Positions 46,589 through 55,690 of a stretch of 64,000 nt of DNA are shown here, piece after piece (position 1 is the stretch's first letter; each line of letters begins with the position of its first letter). A model generated the notes under the pieces. It saw only the letters and a program-made list of their open reading frames with translations. It was not told where the DNA came from and did no database searches. The stretch lies in assembly GCF_002870965.1 (NCBI RefSeq), contig NZ_PHSO01000004.1, forward strand, positions 1-64,000, given 5' to 3'. The translations under genes were made by a program, and so were the position numbers. Source of the stretch: Tsuneonella flava (GTDB lineage Bacteria; Pseudomonadota; Alphaproteobacteria; Sphingomonadales; Sphingomonadaceae).

Positions 46589-46875
46589 GCCTCGACCGCT
46601 TTAGCCTCGGCAAAGGCGAGTAATCCGCCATAAGTTTCCAGCATCTCGCCATCGACATCGTCGTCTTCGATTATGATGTCGAGCTGATCTTCCATTTCGG
46701 TCAGTAAACCGGCGACCGCCATCGAATCCAGCTCCGGCAGGTGACCGAAAAGACCTGTGTTGGCATCGAACGCCGCGACATCATCTGCTGCCAAACCAAG
46801 TACATCGGACAATATCTTACGAAGCTTCGCGTCGATCGCGGCGCGGCTTGGTGCGAGATCGTGACCATTCGACAT
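46585..46875 (-). CDS. Acyl carrier protein of the XrtA locus
   Basis: A protein of 96 residues. 'ELDSMAVAGLLTEMEDQLDI' is the carrier-protein motif with the Ser for 4'-phosphopantetheine. The acidic helix and overall size are typical of ACPs. It lies between the hydrolases and the GNAT gene in the same minus-strand unit, which suggests that it carries an acyl group made by the acyl-CoA ligase on the other strand. The ATG at 46875 is used, as the frame up to 46989 reads into the GNAT gene. Confidence 0.88.
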   Translation of the reverse strand: MSNGHDLAPSRAAIDAKLRKILSDVLGLAADDVAAFDANTGLFGHLPELDSMAVAGLLTEMEDQLDIIIEDDDVDGEMLETYGGLLAFAEAKAVEA

Positions 46876-46906
46876 GCGTGAGTGTCCCTTAACAAACGCG
46901 CGCGGC

Positions 46907-47920
46907 CTAGCCGCGAGTTGAACCCGGCGCAAGTTTGCGAATGTATTGCTTCGCCCAGGCCGGCCACGCAGATGGCTGCTTAAGATCAAGACAGTCGATC
47001 ATAAATCGAGGGCGGACGACTTCCATCCAATCCGCCTTGTATGGATCGTTGCCTGTCCCGAAATCGATCCAGTCGACATTGTCGCGGTCGATGGTCTGCT
47101 CGAAAAGTGCCGCGCTAAGCGTTGTGCCGGCCGATAATGCCTTCATGCTTTCAAGATGAGCGAGCTTGTGAATGTAAGCCACACCATTTTCGACTGTCCA
47201 GAATTGAGCTGCAACAGCCAGCCCCTCATGACGGGCAATGCCCAGACGAATGCGTCTCGCACGCCCTTCTTGTTCGGCAAAACGACGGAGCAGTTCGGGA
47301 TCGCCCTCGCTTGGCTTCCAGCTGTCCGCATAAATACGTTCGTATTCGGCCCATGCCGCAGGATCGAAGTGATCCAGAATTTCAACCGAGACCTTTTTTG
47401 CCTTGCGTTTCAAAGTCGTTCGCATCTTTCCTGGACGAGTAGTCCAGTATTCGGCAAATGTGCGACCGCTCACTTCGAGCACATGGTTATAGTCACACTG
47501 CGTTCGGGTGACCGACCATCCAGCTGCCTGAAAAGCCTGTTCCAGACGTGTCGCCGATCCGTCCTCATCGGGTATCGGCCAAAGAGTCAGGCGATGCGTC
47601 TGGCGCTTTAAATCGAAGGCAATGGCGGTCAGCAGCTCTTGCCCACGGTTGCTGTCGGGAGCCAGTGGTCGCCAGGTGAACGAATACCAGTTACGCAGCG
47701 GCTCGATCCGACCGTTCGCTCGCGTCAGGGCCAGCGCCGCCTTTTCATCACCGTTCGTCACGAGAGCAATGAGAGGCCGCTGGCCTGCATGGGCCAACAG
47801 ATCAAACCATTCGGGCCTGTCGAACGGGCCGGAATGGTTTGTTTGTGTCCCTTGCAAGACGTTAACCGTGTCGTGATAGCTGGCTGCGATCACAGATTCT
47901 GTTCCTTTCGGAGATTTCAT
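46907..47920 (-). CDS. GNAT/FemAB-like N-acyltransferase of the XrtA locus
   Basis: A protein of 337 residues. It has the FemAB/GNAT-6 type fold: 'FDRPEWFDLLAHAG', 'DYNHVLEVSGRTFAEYWTTRPGKMRTTLKRKAKK', 'IYADSWKPSEGDPELLRRFAEQEG' and 'VAAQFWTVENGVAYIHKLAHLESMKALSAGTTL'. Such enzymes transfer an acyl or aminoacyl group to an amine. The listed ATG (47918-47920) overlaps the start codon of the divergent ligase gene. A GTG at 47893, with AAAGGA nine bases before it, is a real alternative that removes 9 residues. Confidence 0.88.
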   Translation of the reverse strand: MKSPKGTESVIAASYHDTVNVLQGTQTNHSGPFDRPEWFDLLAHAGQRPLIALVTNGDEKAALALTRANGRIEPLRNWYSFTWRPLAPDSNRGQELLTAIAFDLKRQTHRLTLWPIPDEDGSATRLEQAFQAAGWSVTRTQCDYNHVLEVSGRTFAEYWTTRPGKMRTTLKRKAKKVSVEILDHFDPAAWAEYERIYADSWKPSEGDPELLRRFAEQEGRARRIRLGIARHEGLAVAAQFWTVENGVAYIHKLAHLESMKALSAGTTLSAALFEQTIDRDNVDWIDFGTGNDPYKADWMEVVRPRFMIDCLDLKQPSAWPAWAKQYIRKLAPGSTRG

Positions 47921-47921
47921 G
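47918..47921. promoter_or_regulatory. CATG shared by two divergent start codons
   Basis: The plus-strand ATG of the acyl-CoA ligase (47919-47921) and the minus-strand ATG of the GNAT gene (47918-47920) share two bases. With the plus start the GGAG ribosome binding site lies within the GNAT gene. Promoters for both directions must therefore lie inside the coding sequence of the partner. Confidence 0.7.
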
Positions 47922-49433
47922 TCCTCTGCGCCCGATTCGCACCCCTGGCCACTCGATCATCTCGCCGAACGAGGCGAACCGAATGCAGCGGCGCTTGTAT
48001 TACGCGATCGCGTTCTTACCCATCAGGACTTAAGAACCCGTGTCGGTCAGTTGGCAACGTGGTTGCTGAAACATGTAGCAAAAGGCGATCGCATCGCCAG
48101 TTGGGCAGCGAAGGGGGAGGCGACCTGCTTGTTGCCACTCGCATGCGCGCGCGCCGGGATCGTGCACGTGCCGATCAATCCATTGTTGAAGAGAATGCAG
48201 GTTGCCCATATTCTGTCGGATAGCGGCGCAGTGCTGTTGATCGCCAATAGTGGTCGTTTGCGTTCCCTGGCGGATGGGGACGTGCCGGTTAGCTGCACTG
48301 TCGTTGCGGAAGAAGAGCTGTTCCCTCAGGTTGAGCCTTGTGCGCCATTGGGCCCATCCGACCATAACCCGGAAGAACTTGCTGCAATCCTCTACACATC
48401 GGGTTCAACCGGTCGGCCAAAGGGGGTCATGCTCAGTCATGCAAATATGTGGCTGGGAGCGGTCAGCGTGGCGACTTACCTCGGTATTGAGAGCGACGAT
48501 GTCGTGCTGGCGGTACAGCCACTCAGTTTCGACTATGGCCAGAACCAGTTGCTTTCAACCTGGTATGCAGGGGGTAGCGTTGTGCCGCTCGATTATCTGC
48601 TGCCGAGGGATGTGACGAAGGCGTGCGCCAGATATGGGGTTACGACGCTGGCGTGCGTCCCCCCGCTGTGGGTTCAACTGACCGAAATCGACTGGCCGCA
48701 AGAGGCGGTTGCATCGATGCGGCGTCTTACGAACACCGGCGGAGCATTGACCGTCGGCCTTGTCCATGATCTGCGGCGAATATTCCCCGATGCCCGGTTG
48801 TTCCCGATGTACGGGCTGACCGAAGCATTCCGTTCGACCTATCTTGATCCTTCTCTGGTCGATAGTCATCCGACATCGATAGGCAAGGCGATCCCGTTCG
48901 CGGAAATTCTGGTGGTCAACGATGAGGGTGCGATAGCCGCTGCCGGCGAAGAAGGGGAGCTGGTGCATTGTGGCCCACTGGTCGCGCATGGATACTGGCA
49001 GGATCCTGAGCGAACGGGGGAACGGTTCAGGCCTGCCCCGAAGGATTCGGTATATGGCGGAATGGCCGTTTGGTCGGGCGACAGGGTGAAACGCGATGAT
49101 GAAGGTTTGCTGTATTTTGTTGGGCGCCGCGATTCGATGATAAAATCGTCCGGCAATCGCATCAGTCCGCAAGAAGTGGAGGATGCCGCGATTGCCACCG
49201 GACTTGTCGCTGAAGCAGTCGCGGTTGGTAAGCCCGATCCCAAATTGGGACATGCGGTTTGCCTTGCTGTGCGCCCGGCAGCCGACTTCTCGGAAGATGC
49301 CCTTAGAAAAGCGCTATCTCAGTCGCTGCCCAATTTCATGCAACCACGTCTCTTTCGCGTGTACGATGCGATACCGCGCAATCCGAATGGGAAGCTGGAT
49401 CGGAATGCCATTGCACTGGAGTTCGCCCAATGA
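47919..49433 (+). CDS. AMP-forming acyl-CoA ligase, exosortase A-associated
   Basis: A protein of 504 residues. The AMP-binding core contains 'AILYTSGSTGRPKGVMLSHANMW', 'PMYGLTEAFRSTYLDP' and 'GRRDSMIKSSGNRISPQEVEDA', and the C-terminal 'PRNPNGKLDRNAI' holds the catalytic Lys. It should activate a carboxylate as adenylate and load CoA or the ACP. The substrate is unknown. A GGAG ribosome binding site supports the ATG at 47919. The stop overlaps the decarboxylase gene (49430-49433). Confidence 0.92.
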   Translation: MSSAPDSHPWPLDHLAERGEPNAAALVLRDRVLTHQDLRTRVGQLATWLLKHVAKGDRIASWAAKGEATCLLPLACARAGIVHVPINPLLKRMQVAHILSDSGAVLLIANSGRLRSLADGDVPVSCTVVAEEELFPQVEPCAPLGPSDHNPEELAAILYTSGSTGRPKGVMLSHANMWLGAVSVATYLGIESDDVVLAVQPLSFDYGQNQLLSTWYAGGSVVPLDYLLPRDVTKACARYGVTTLACVPPLWVQLTEIDWPQEAVASMRRLTNTGGALTVGLVHDLRRIFPDARLFPMYGLTEAFRSTYLDPSLVDSHPTSIGKAIPFAEILVVNDEGAIAAAGEEGELVHCGPLVAHGYWQDPERTGERFRPAPKDSVYGGMAVWSGDRVKRDDEGLLYFVGRRDSMIKSSGNRISPQEVEDAAIATGLVAEAVAVGKPDPKLGHAVCLAVRPAADFSEDALRKALSQSLPNFMQPRLFRVYDAIPRNPNGKLDRNAIALEFAQ

Positions 49434-50656
49434 AGCCGCTCGGCCCCATACCCGCGGGATACACCGCGCTCGACGGTGAATTGGCAATCGCCGGTGTTAA
49501 AGCCAGCACTTTGGTGGAGCAGGCCGGCGGTACTCCGCTCTTTGTTTATTCACGCGACTTGCTTGATCGCCGGGTGGCAGAATTGCGGGTCGCGATGCCC
49601 GAACGGCTTGGTTTACACTATGCCGTTAAGGCCAATCCTTTCCTGCCGTTGCTGAAGCATATGGTCGGTCGGGTCGATGGGTTCGACATTGCCTCTGGCG
49701 GCGAATTGGCCATGGTGATGGAAGCGGGGATCGATCCGTCACTGGTTAGCTTCGCCGGGCCGGGCAAACGCGACGCCGAACTTGAAATGGCTATATCAGC
49801 GGGTGTTACTCTCAATTGCGAGTCAGAAAACGAGGTTCATCGCGCCTTGGCCATTGGGGAAAGGCTTGGCATTACGCCTCAATTCGCCATTCGCGTGAAC
49901 CCCGATTTTGAATTGCGCGGTTCGGGAATGAAGATGGGCGGGGGGGCAAAACCATTCGGTCTGGATGCGGATCGTGTGCCCGCTCTTGCGAAGAAATTGA
50001 TTGCGGCAGAGGCGGACTGGCGTGGTTTGCATATTTTCACGGGAAGCCAGGCACTCGATGCGGAAGCGATTGCTGAAACGCAGGGGAATGTCCTCAGTCT
50101 TGCAGACAGATTGGCGCAGGAGATCGGCGCTCCTTTGCCAATATTGAACATGGGAGGCGGATTGGGAATTCCGTACTTCAACGGGGATATACCGGTCGAT
50201 CTGAGTATTGTCGGCAATCGGCTTGCAGAACGATTTGCTGCGCTTCCGGAGACTTTGCAGGATACGCGTTTTTGTATCGAATTGGGTCGGTATCTGGTGG
50301 GGGAAGCCGGTGTTTATCTTTGCCGGATCGTGGATCGCAAGGAAAGTCAGGGTGAAACCTATCTCATTACCGACGGAGGATTGCATCACCAGCTCGCCGC
50401 GTCGGGCAATTTTGGTACGGTGGTGCGGCGTAATTATCCGGTGGCAATCGCTTCGCGCTTCGATGCCGATCCAGATGAAGAGGTGAATGTCGTCGGTTGT
50501 CTGTGCACCCCGCTCGATCGTCTCGCTGACAAGGCGATGATGCCAAATGCACAAGTAGGCGATCTGGTGGCGGTGTTCTGTGCCGGAGCTTATGGAGCAA
50601 GCGCCAGCCCGGCGATGTTTCTTGGGCAAGGGCCGGCACGTGAAATGCTGGTTTAA
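49430..50656 (+). CDS. PLP-dependent decarboxylase, exosortase A-associated
   Basis: A protein of 408 residues of the fold III type, like diaminopimelate/ornithine decarboxylases. Lys67 in 'LHYAVKANPFLPLLKHM' binds PLP. 'NMGGGLGIPYFNGDIPVDLS' is the phosphate loop, and 'GCLCTPLDRL' stands in the place of the catalytic Cys-Glu-x-x-Asp motif of DapDC. This is the XrtA-linked family of unknown substrate. It would give an amine that could be acylated by the GNAT-like protein or the ACP-loaded acyl group. Confidence 0.92.
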   Translation: MKPLGPIPAGYTALDGELAIAGVKASTLVEQAGGTPLFVYSRDLLDRRVAELRVAMPERLGLHYAVKANPFLPLLKHMVGRVDGFDIASGGELAMVMEAGIDPSLVSFAGPGKRDAELEMAISAGVTLNCESENEVHRALAIGERLGITPQFAIRVNPDFELRGSGMKMGGGAKPFGLDADRVPALAKKLIAAEADWRGLHIFTGSQALDAEAIAETQGNVLSLADRLAQEIGAPLPILNMGGGLGIPYFNGDIPVDLSIVGNRLAERFAALPETLQDTRFCIELGRYLVGEAGVYLCRIVDRKESQGETYLITDGGLHHQLAASGNFGTVVRRNYPVAIASRFDADPDEEVNVVGCLCTPLDRLADKAMMPNAQVGDLVAVFCAGAYGASASPAMFLGQGPAREMLV

Positions 50657-50665
50657 CCTCCTGCT

Positions 50666-50687
50666 CTATGGTGTCCCATAGTGGGAC
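50666..50687 (+). promoter_or_regulatory. Two overlapping, mutually exclusive hairpins before the export operon
   Basis: CTATGG (50666-50671) can pair with CCATAG (50676-50681), and GTCCCA (50673-50678) can pair with TGGGAC (50682-50687) around TAG. They share bases, so only one can form at a time. They are 137 nt or more before the ATG of the export gene. TATATT at about 50719 may be a -10 element. Function is inferred. Confidence 0.4.
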
Positions 50688-50824
50688 TGGGGTGAAGAGG
50701 CCTTCCAAGCCTAACGGTATATTCACCAATTTAGATCAGATGACTGCTTGATACCGCAGAAGCGGAAGGACCGGCTCACGCCCGTCTTCCGATGACCCTG
50801 CATAAAGACCAAGGATGTGCATCA

Positions 50825-51469
50825 ATGTTGAAGTCCCGGATTCCTGTCATGTTTGCGAGCTGTGCAGTCGCCGCACTTGCCCTGACCGGCTGTGCTTCGA
50901 CTACAGGCGGGCAGCTTCCGCCGGCGTCTTTCGTCGCCATGCAGGAAGGGCCGGGCGAAGATTATGTGATCGGTCCTCTTGATGAACTGACGATCAATGT
51001 CTGGCGAAACCCGGAATTGAGCGCGCAGAAAATTCAGGTCCGCCCCGACGGGCGCATTACTACGCCACTGGTCAACGACATGCCCGCCGTCGGGAAAACT
51101 CCTGCCATGCTGGCAGAGGACATTCGTCTGCAGTTGTCGCAATACATCGAAGATCCGCTGGTTAGTGTGATCGTGACGAACTTTGCTGGCACTTTCAGCC
51201 AGCAAGTCCGGATCATCGGCGCGACAGAAAAGCCGGCCAGCATTCCATACCGCGCCAACATGACAGTCCTTGACGCGATGATCGCAGTTGGCGGACTGAG
51301 CGAATACGCATCGGGAAACAAGGCGAAGCTGATCCGCTTCGACAAACAGGCGGGGCGACAGAAGGAATACCGCCTGCGCCTCGGGGATTTGCTCAAGAAG
51401 GGCGACAGCAAGGCGAACGTCATGCTCCAACCGGGCGATGTCATCATTATTCCTGAAAGCATGTTCTGA
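50825..51469 (+). CDS. XrtA exopolysaccharide export lipoprotein (Wza/EpsE-like)
   Basis: A protein of 214 residues. The N-terminus ends in lipobox LTGC, so it should be anchored at the outer membrane. 'YVIGPLDELTINVWRNPELSAQKIQVRPDGRITTPLVNDMPAVG' is the polysaccharide export domain, and the SLBB domain follows with 'RIIGATEKPASIPYRANMTVLDAMIAVGGLSEYASGNKAKLIR'. The end is 'LQPGDVIIIPESMF'. It forms the outer-membrane part of the export channel. AAGGA precedes the ATG at 50825. Confidence 0.94.
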   Translation: MLKSRIPVMFASCAVAALALTGCASTTGGQLPPASFVAMQEGPGEDYVIGPLDELTINVWRNPELSAQKIQVRPDGRITTPLVNDMPAVGKTPAMLAEDIRLQLSQYIEDPLVSVIVTNFAGTFSQQVRIIGATEKPASIPYRANMTVLDAMIAVGGLSEYASGNKAKLIRFDKQAGRQKEYRLRLGDLLKKGDSKANVMLQPGDVIIIPESMF

Positions 51470-51485
51470 GGAAGGCTGACGGTCG

Positions 51486-52991
51486 ATGAACGAAGTCTTC
51501 GAAGAACTGCGCGCGTTGGCCTGGTCTGCCTGGCATCGGCGATGGTTGGTGCTGGCGGTTGCGTGGGGTGTCTGCGTGGTGGGCTGGCTCGCTATTGCCA
51601 TGATCCCGAACAAGTACGAATCCAGCGCTCGAATCTATGTCCAGCTTGATGATGTGCTGACCGATCAGCTCAAGATCGCCAATGGCGGGAAGGATGAAAT
51701 CGAGCGGGTGAGGAAGACTCTGGCCGGGGCCGTGAACCTTGAAAAGGTTATCCGCGGCACGGATCTGGGCAAGGAAATCACCTCTCAACGTCAGATGGAT
51801 CGTGCTGTCCAGTCATTGTCGGAAGACGTGAAGGTTGTGAGCCAGGAAGATAACCTGTTCACGATCACCGCGACGGTCGGCAAGGGAAGCCTGTCGGACG
51901 CAGAAAATGCCAAATTATCTCGCGACGTCGTTCAGAAGTTGCTCGACATCTTTCGTGAAGAAAACATCGCCGGAAACCGCGGTGAGGTGGCGGACACGAT
52001 TGTCTTCCTGGATCAACAGCTGGATGATCGCAAAGCGGAACTGGACGCCGCAGAGCAGAAAATGTCACGGTTCGAGGCGGAACACCCCGAACTGATTGGC
52101 GGCAGTAGCGCGATCTCCGGGCGGATTGCAGCAACGCAAACAGAACTGCGTGGCGTTGATGCCGATCTTGCTGCAGCGCAGAGCTCTCTGGCGGCGATCA
52201 GTGGTCAACTTGCCTCAACTCCGCGTACACTTGCTATCGGGGGCGACGGGGGCGGGTCTGCGTTGGCGCAAGCGCAGGGGCAGCTCGCTGCAATGCAGGC
52301 GCGGGGTCTGACCGACAGCCATCCCGATGTGATTGCGATCAAGAAACAGATATCACTGCTCGCCCGCGCTGGGGGTGGTGCCGCTGGCGGAATGCCAAAT
52401 CCGGCGTATTCTTCGCTCCTCGCGACAAAAGCTGAGCGTGAAGCAGCGGTGCAGGCGTTGCTCTCACGTAAAGCGGCGTTGCAATCTGAAATGTCGCGCG
52501 CAATGGCAGACCAGTCGACCGAGCCTGCCGTGTCGGCGGAGGCGACGCGCATCAGCCGCGATTACGACGTTTTGAAGAAGAAGTACGACGACCTTCTCCA
52601 GAACCGTGAAGAGATGCGACTGCGCGGGCAAGTGGAAAGCGAACGATCGAGCTTCAAATTCGATGTTGTCGATCCGCCGACCATGCCGCGCAAACCAGCG
52701 TCACCCAATCGACCGTTGCTGCTGTTCGCGGTGCTCATCATCGGCATAGGAGCGGGCATCGGGGCGGCATTCGCGCTTGGGCAACTGCGTTCCACCTTTG
52801 CGACCGCGCATGGACTGGAGCGGGCACTCGACCTGCCTGTCGTTGGAACGATTTCGGAAAGTCTGAGCGATAGCGCACGCAAGCTACGCGCGAAGCGGAT
52901 GAAGCTATTTTATGCCGGTAGCGCCTCGCTTGCCGGACTATTCGTTGTGCTGCTTGCGACAGAGTTTCTGCAGCGCGGTATGGTGGCTTGA
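51486..52991 (+). CDS. XrtA polysaccharide chain-length determinant (Wzz-like)
   Basis: A protein of 501 residues. Two membrane helices flank a long periplasmic part (first near 20-40, second near 415-435), with helical, partly coiled-coil regions rich in Ala/Glu/Gln at about 170-300 and 330-380. 'FDVVDPPTMPRKPASPNRP' is the conserved motif before the second helix. No kinase domain is fused, since that domain is the separate next gene. It regulates chain length at the inner membrane. Confidence 0.93.
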   Translation: MNEVFEELRALAWSAWHRRWLVLAVAWGVCVVGWLAIAMIPNKYESSARIYVQLDDVLTDQLKIANGGKDEIERVRKTLAGAVNLEKVIRGTDLGKEITSQRQMDRAVQSLSEDVKVVSQEDNLFTITATVGKGSLSDAENAKLSRDVVQKLLDIFREENIAGNRGEVADTIVFLDQQLDDRKAELDAAEQKMSRFEAEHPELIGGSSAISGRIAATQTELRGVDADLAAAQSSLAAISGQLASTPRTLAIGGDGGGSALAQAQGQLAAMQARGLTDSHPDVIAIKKQISLLARAGGGAAGGMPNPAYSSLLATKAEREAAVQALLSRKAALQSEMSRAMADQSTEPAVSAEATRISRDYDVLKKKYDDLLQNREEMRLRGQVESERSSFKFDVVDPPTMPRKPASPNRPLLLFAVLIIGIGAGIGAAFALGQLRSTFATAHGLERALDLPVVGTISESLSDSARKLRAKRMKLFYAGSASLAGLFVVLLATEFLQRGMVA

Positions 52992-53003
52992 TAGGAGCGC
53001 GCT

Positions 53004-54032
53004 ATGACAGACCAGAGCAATCCCCCGCGCGCCCATAAAGGCGGAGACCCCACCGACGAATCGTTGTTCGAGCGAGCGAGTGACGCTTTTGGTTTCGACC
53101 CGTTTCGTCCTGCACCGGTGCCGGGCAAGCTGGACGAAACGAACATGAAGCGTGCGCGCCCGGTAAGACGGGCTGCTGTCGCTGAAGGAGTACGAGCCGA
53201 ACCTGAAAGTGCGCGCGCTGATGAGGCCGTTAATCGGGAGTCCAAGCCTGTTCCCGTTGCTCCTGTCCCAACTGTAATTGAAGGGGCAGGCGGAGTCGTT
53301 CGTTTTTCAGGCGTCACGCATACGATTGATCGCTCTCGCCTGCGCGAGCGAGGTCTAATCGTGCCGGAAGCTAAAAACAGCGCACTGCTCGAAGAGTTTC
53401 GTATTGTTAAGCGCCAGCTTCATGCAGTGGCGGATGAGCGCGGCACGGCAATGTCGCGGCGTGTACTCGTTTGCTCACCGCTGCCAGGCGAAGGGAAGAC
53501 ATTCTGTTCGGTAAATCTAGCGCTTGCTATGGCAAGTGAGCGGGATAGCGAAGTTTTGCTGGTCGATGCCGATTTTGCAAAGCCCTCAGTACTTTCTGCG
53601 CTCGGTTTACCGAAAGCACCGGGGCTGTTGGATGCGCTATCCGACCCTTCGATCAATGCGGAAGACCTCGTCATGGGGACCGATATTCCCGGCCTTTGGG
53701 TTCTTCCGGCAGGTAATCCTACCGATGCCGATAGCGAATGGCTGGCCAGTGCGCGCACTGCAGACGTGCTCAATCGCCTGACGATGGGCGCTCCACATCG
53801 GATGGTCATATTCGATAGCCCGCCTGCACTGGCGGCATCTCCCGCTGCCGAATTGGCTAAACATGTCGGGCAAGCACTGCTTGTAGCCCGTGCCGATCAG
53901 ACCGGGCGCAGCGCATTGGAAGATGCTGTCGATCTGCTCGGCGCGTGTCCGGATATCAAACTGCTGTTGAATGCAGCGCACTTCAGCCCGAGCGGTCGAC
54001 GTTTCGGAACATATTATGGTTACGAAGGGTAA
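53004..54032 (+). CDS. CpsD/CapB-type tyrosine autokinase of the XrtA locus
   Basis: A protein of 342 residues. After an unstructured N-terminal 100 residues comes the BY-kinase domain: Walker A 'CSPLPGEGKTFCSVNLAL' with Lys165, Walker A' 'VLLVDADFAKPSVLSALGL', and 'MVIFDSPPALAASPAAELAKH'. The C-terminus ends 'FGTYYGYEG', where Tyr337, Tyr338 and Tyr340 form a short tyrosine cluster that should be autophosphorylated. It works with the chain-length protein directly upstream (12 nt apart). Confidence 0.93.
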   Translation: MTDQSNPPRAHKGGDPTDESLFERASDAFGFDPFRPAPVPGKLDETNMKRARPVRRAAVAEGVRAEPESARADEAVNRESKPVPVAPVPTVIEGAGGVVRFSGVTHTIDRSRLRERGLIVPEAKNSALLEEFRIVKRQLHAVADERGTAMSRRVLVCSPLPGEGKTFCSVNLALAMASERDSEVLLVDADFAKPSVLSALGLPKAPGLLDALSDPSINAEDLVMGTDIPGLWVLPAGNPTDADSEWLASARTADVLNRLTMGAPHRMVIFDSPPALAASPAAELAKHVGQALLVARADQTGRSALEDAVDLLGACPDIKLLLNAAHFSPSGRRFGTYYGYEG

Positions 54033-54036
54033 TCTC

Positions 54037-55671
54037 GTGAAACGCAGTACGTTTCTCATAGTCTGTAGTGCAGCCGCGATCACAGTCGCTGGCCCTGCAT
54101 GGGCACAGGGTGATAACGCTGATGTGCGCCGCTCCGGCCCGGTAACTATCGCGCCTTATATCGAAGCAAGTCAGGTCGTCACTACGGAGCTGTCTCCCGG
54201 TAGTGACACAGTAACCTATACGCAGTTGGCAACTGGCGTGGACGCTCAGGTGACAGGGCGGAACACAGGCGGTTCAGCCTCCATCAGGTACGAGCGGACT
54301 TTCGGTTATGATGACAAGGTATCCGATAGTTCAACTTTGAGCGGTGTCATCAGAGGGTACGGTTCGATAGTGCCACAAGCGATTACGATTGAGGGCGGGG
54401 CGCTTGCTACGCGCGTTCGGGTTCGTGCAGATGGATCGACCGCGTTTGAAGGATTGGGTGATCAGGCCGCCGAAAGTAAGACATATGCGGCATACGTTGG
54501 CCCGAATATTCATACCGAACTCGGCGATGCTCAGGTCAATGCGAACTATCGCCTCGGTTATACGCGCGTTGATGCGCCTGAAGTGACTCCACTCGCGCCA
54601 GGCACTCAATCGCCTGACATTTTCGACGATAGCTGGTCTCAGAGCGCCAACATTCACATCGGGACCCGTCCGGGCCAACCGCTACCCGTGGGCGTTGGGG
54701 TTGGTGCAGGATATACCCGCGAGGATATTTCGACCCTTGATCAGCGGGCAGAGGATTTTCACGCCCGCGCAGATGTAACGGTGCCGCTGTCCTCCAGTCT
54801 GGCTGCAGTCGGCGGGATCGGTTATGAAAACGTGCAGGTTTCGAGCCGCGACGCACTGCGTGATGCGAACGATGTGCCGATCCTCGACGGTGCGGGCCGG
54901 TATATCACAGACAGCAACTCGCCACGGATTATGGCGTACGATGTTTCCGGCCTGATTTGGGATGTGGGTGTCATGTGGCGCCCTTCGCCCCGGACATCTT
55001 TCGAAGCGCATGTCGGTCGCCGATATGATTCCACCACATACTATGGCAGCTTCGCTTGGGCGCCGAACAGCCGCAGCGCTCTCAATGTCTCCGCCTATGA
55101 CGGTATAACTGGATTCGGGGGACAACTGACGAATGCGTTGGCTGGCCTCCCAACTGATTTCTCTGCCAATCGGAACCCGATTACAGGCGACATGACAGGC
55201 TGTGTCGCCAGTCTTCAGGGTGGCGGATGCCTTACAGGCGCACTTGGATCCGTCCGCTCGGCAACTTTTCGTGGCCGCGGAATTGCTGCAACATATTCAG
55301 AACGTGTAGGTCGCACCAGCGCGGGGATCGGTGCTGGCTATGACCGCCGCACATTCATTGCTGCACCGGGAACGGTACTCGCCTCAGCGAATGGTGTAGT
55401 CGATGAAAGCTATTGGGCGTCGGTGTACGCATCAGGTGAGATTGATCGGCGTTCGTCATTTATGGTCAACGCTCATGTGAACTGGCTCAAGAGCGGCTTC
55501 AATAATAGAGCGGATGCAACAATTTACGGTGCATCAGCCGCTTATCGTCGATATTTGATACAAGGCCTTTCTGCCAACGCTGCAATCGCTGTGGATCGGA
55601 TTGACAGTGATGTCGTGGGCGAAACTCTCAGCACTGCAGCGGCCCGTCTCGGCCTGCGGTATGATTTCTGA
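54037..55671 (+). CDS. Outer-membrane beta-barrel protein of the XrtA locus (TIGR03016-like)
   Basis: A protein of 544 residues. A signal peptide ends near 'AGPAWAQ'. The rest alternates hydrophobic and polar strands with Gly-rich turns, and the C-terminus 'AAARLGLRYDF' has the final Phe of outer-membrane barrels. In this locus the second outer-membrane protein is the expected TIGR03016-like barrel. GTG 54037 with AAGGG seven bases upstream is preferred. An ATG at 54016 overlaps the kinase stop and is also possible. Confidence 0.85.
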   Translation: MKRSTFLIVCSAAAITVAGPAWAQGDNADVRRSGPVTIAPYIEASQVVTTELSPGSDTVTYTQLATGVDAQVTGRNTGGSASIRYERTFGYDDKVSDSSTLSGVIRGYGSIVPQAITIEGGALATRVRVRADGSTAFEGLGDQAAESKTYAAYVGPNIHTELGDAQVNANYRLGYTRVDAPEVTPLAPGTQSPDIFDDSWSQSANIHIGTRPGQPLPVGVGVGAGYTREDISTLDQRAEDFHARADVTVPLSSSLAAVGGIGYENVQVSSRDALRDANDVPILDGAGRYITDSNSPRIMAYDVSGLIWDVGVMWRPSPRTSFEAHVGRRYDSTTYYGSFAWAPNSRSALNVSAYDGITGFGGQLTNALAGLPTDFSANRNPITGDMTGCVASLQGGGCLTGALGSVRSATFRGRGIAATYSERVGRTSAGIGAGYDRRTFIAAPGTVLASANGVVDESYWASVYASGEIDRRSSFMVNAHVNWLKSGFNNRADATIYGASAAYRRYLIQGLSANAAIAVDRIDSDVVGETLSTAAARLGLRYDF

Positions 55672-55690
55672 AGTCGGGAGAAAAACAACG

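Noticed and set aside
50657-50824. Cyclic-di-GMP riboswitch before the export operon
   Set aside because: I looked for the GEMM conserved blocks and did not find them; only the overlapping hairpins remain.
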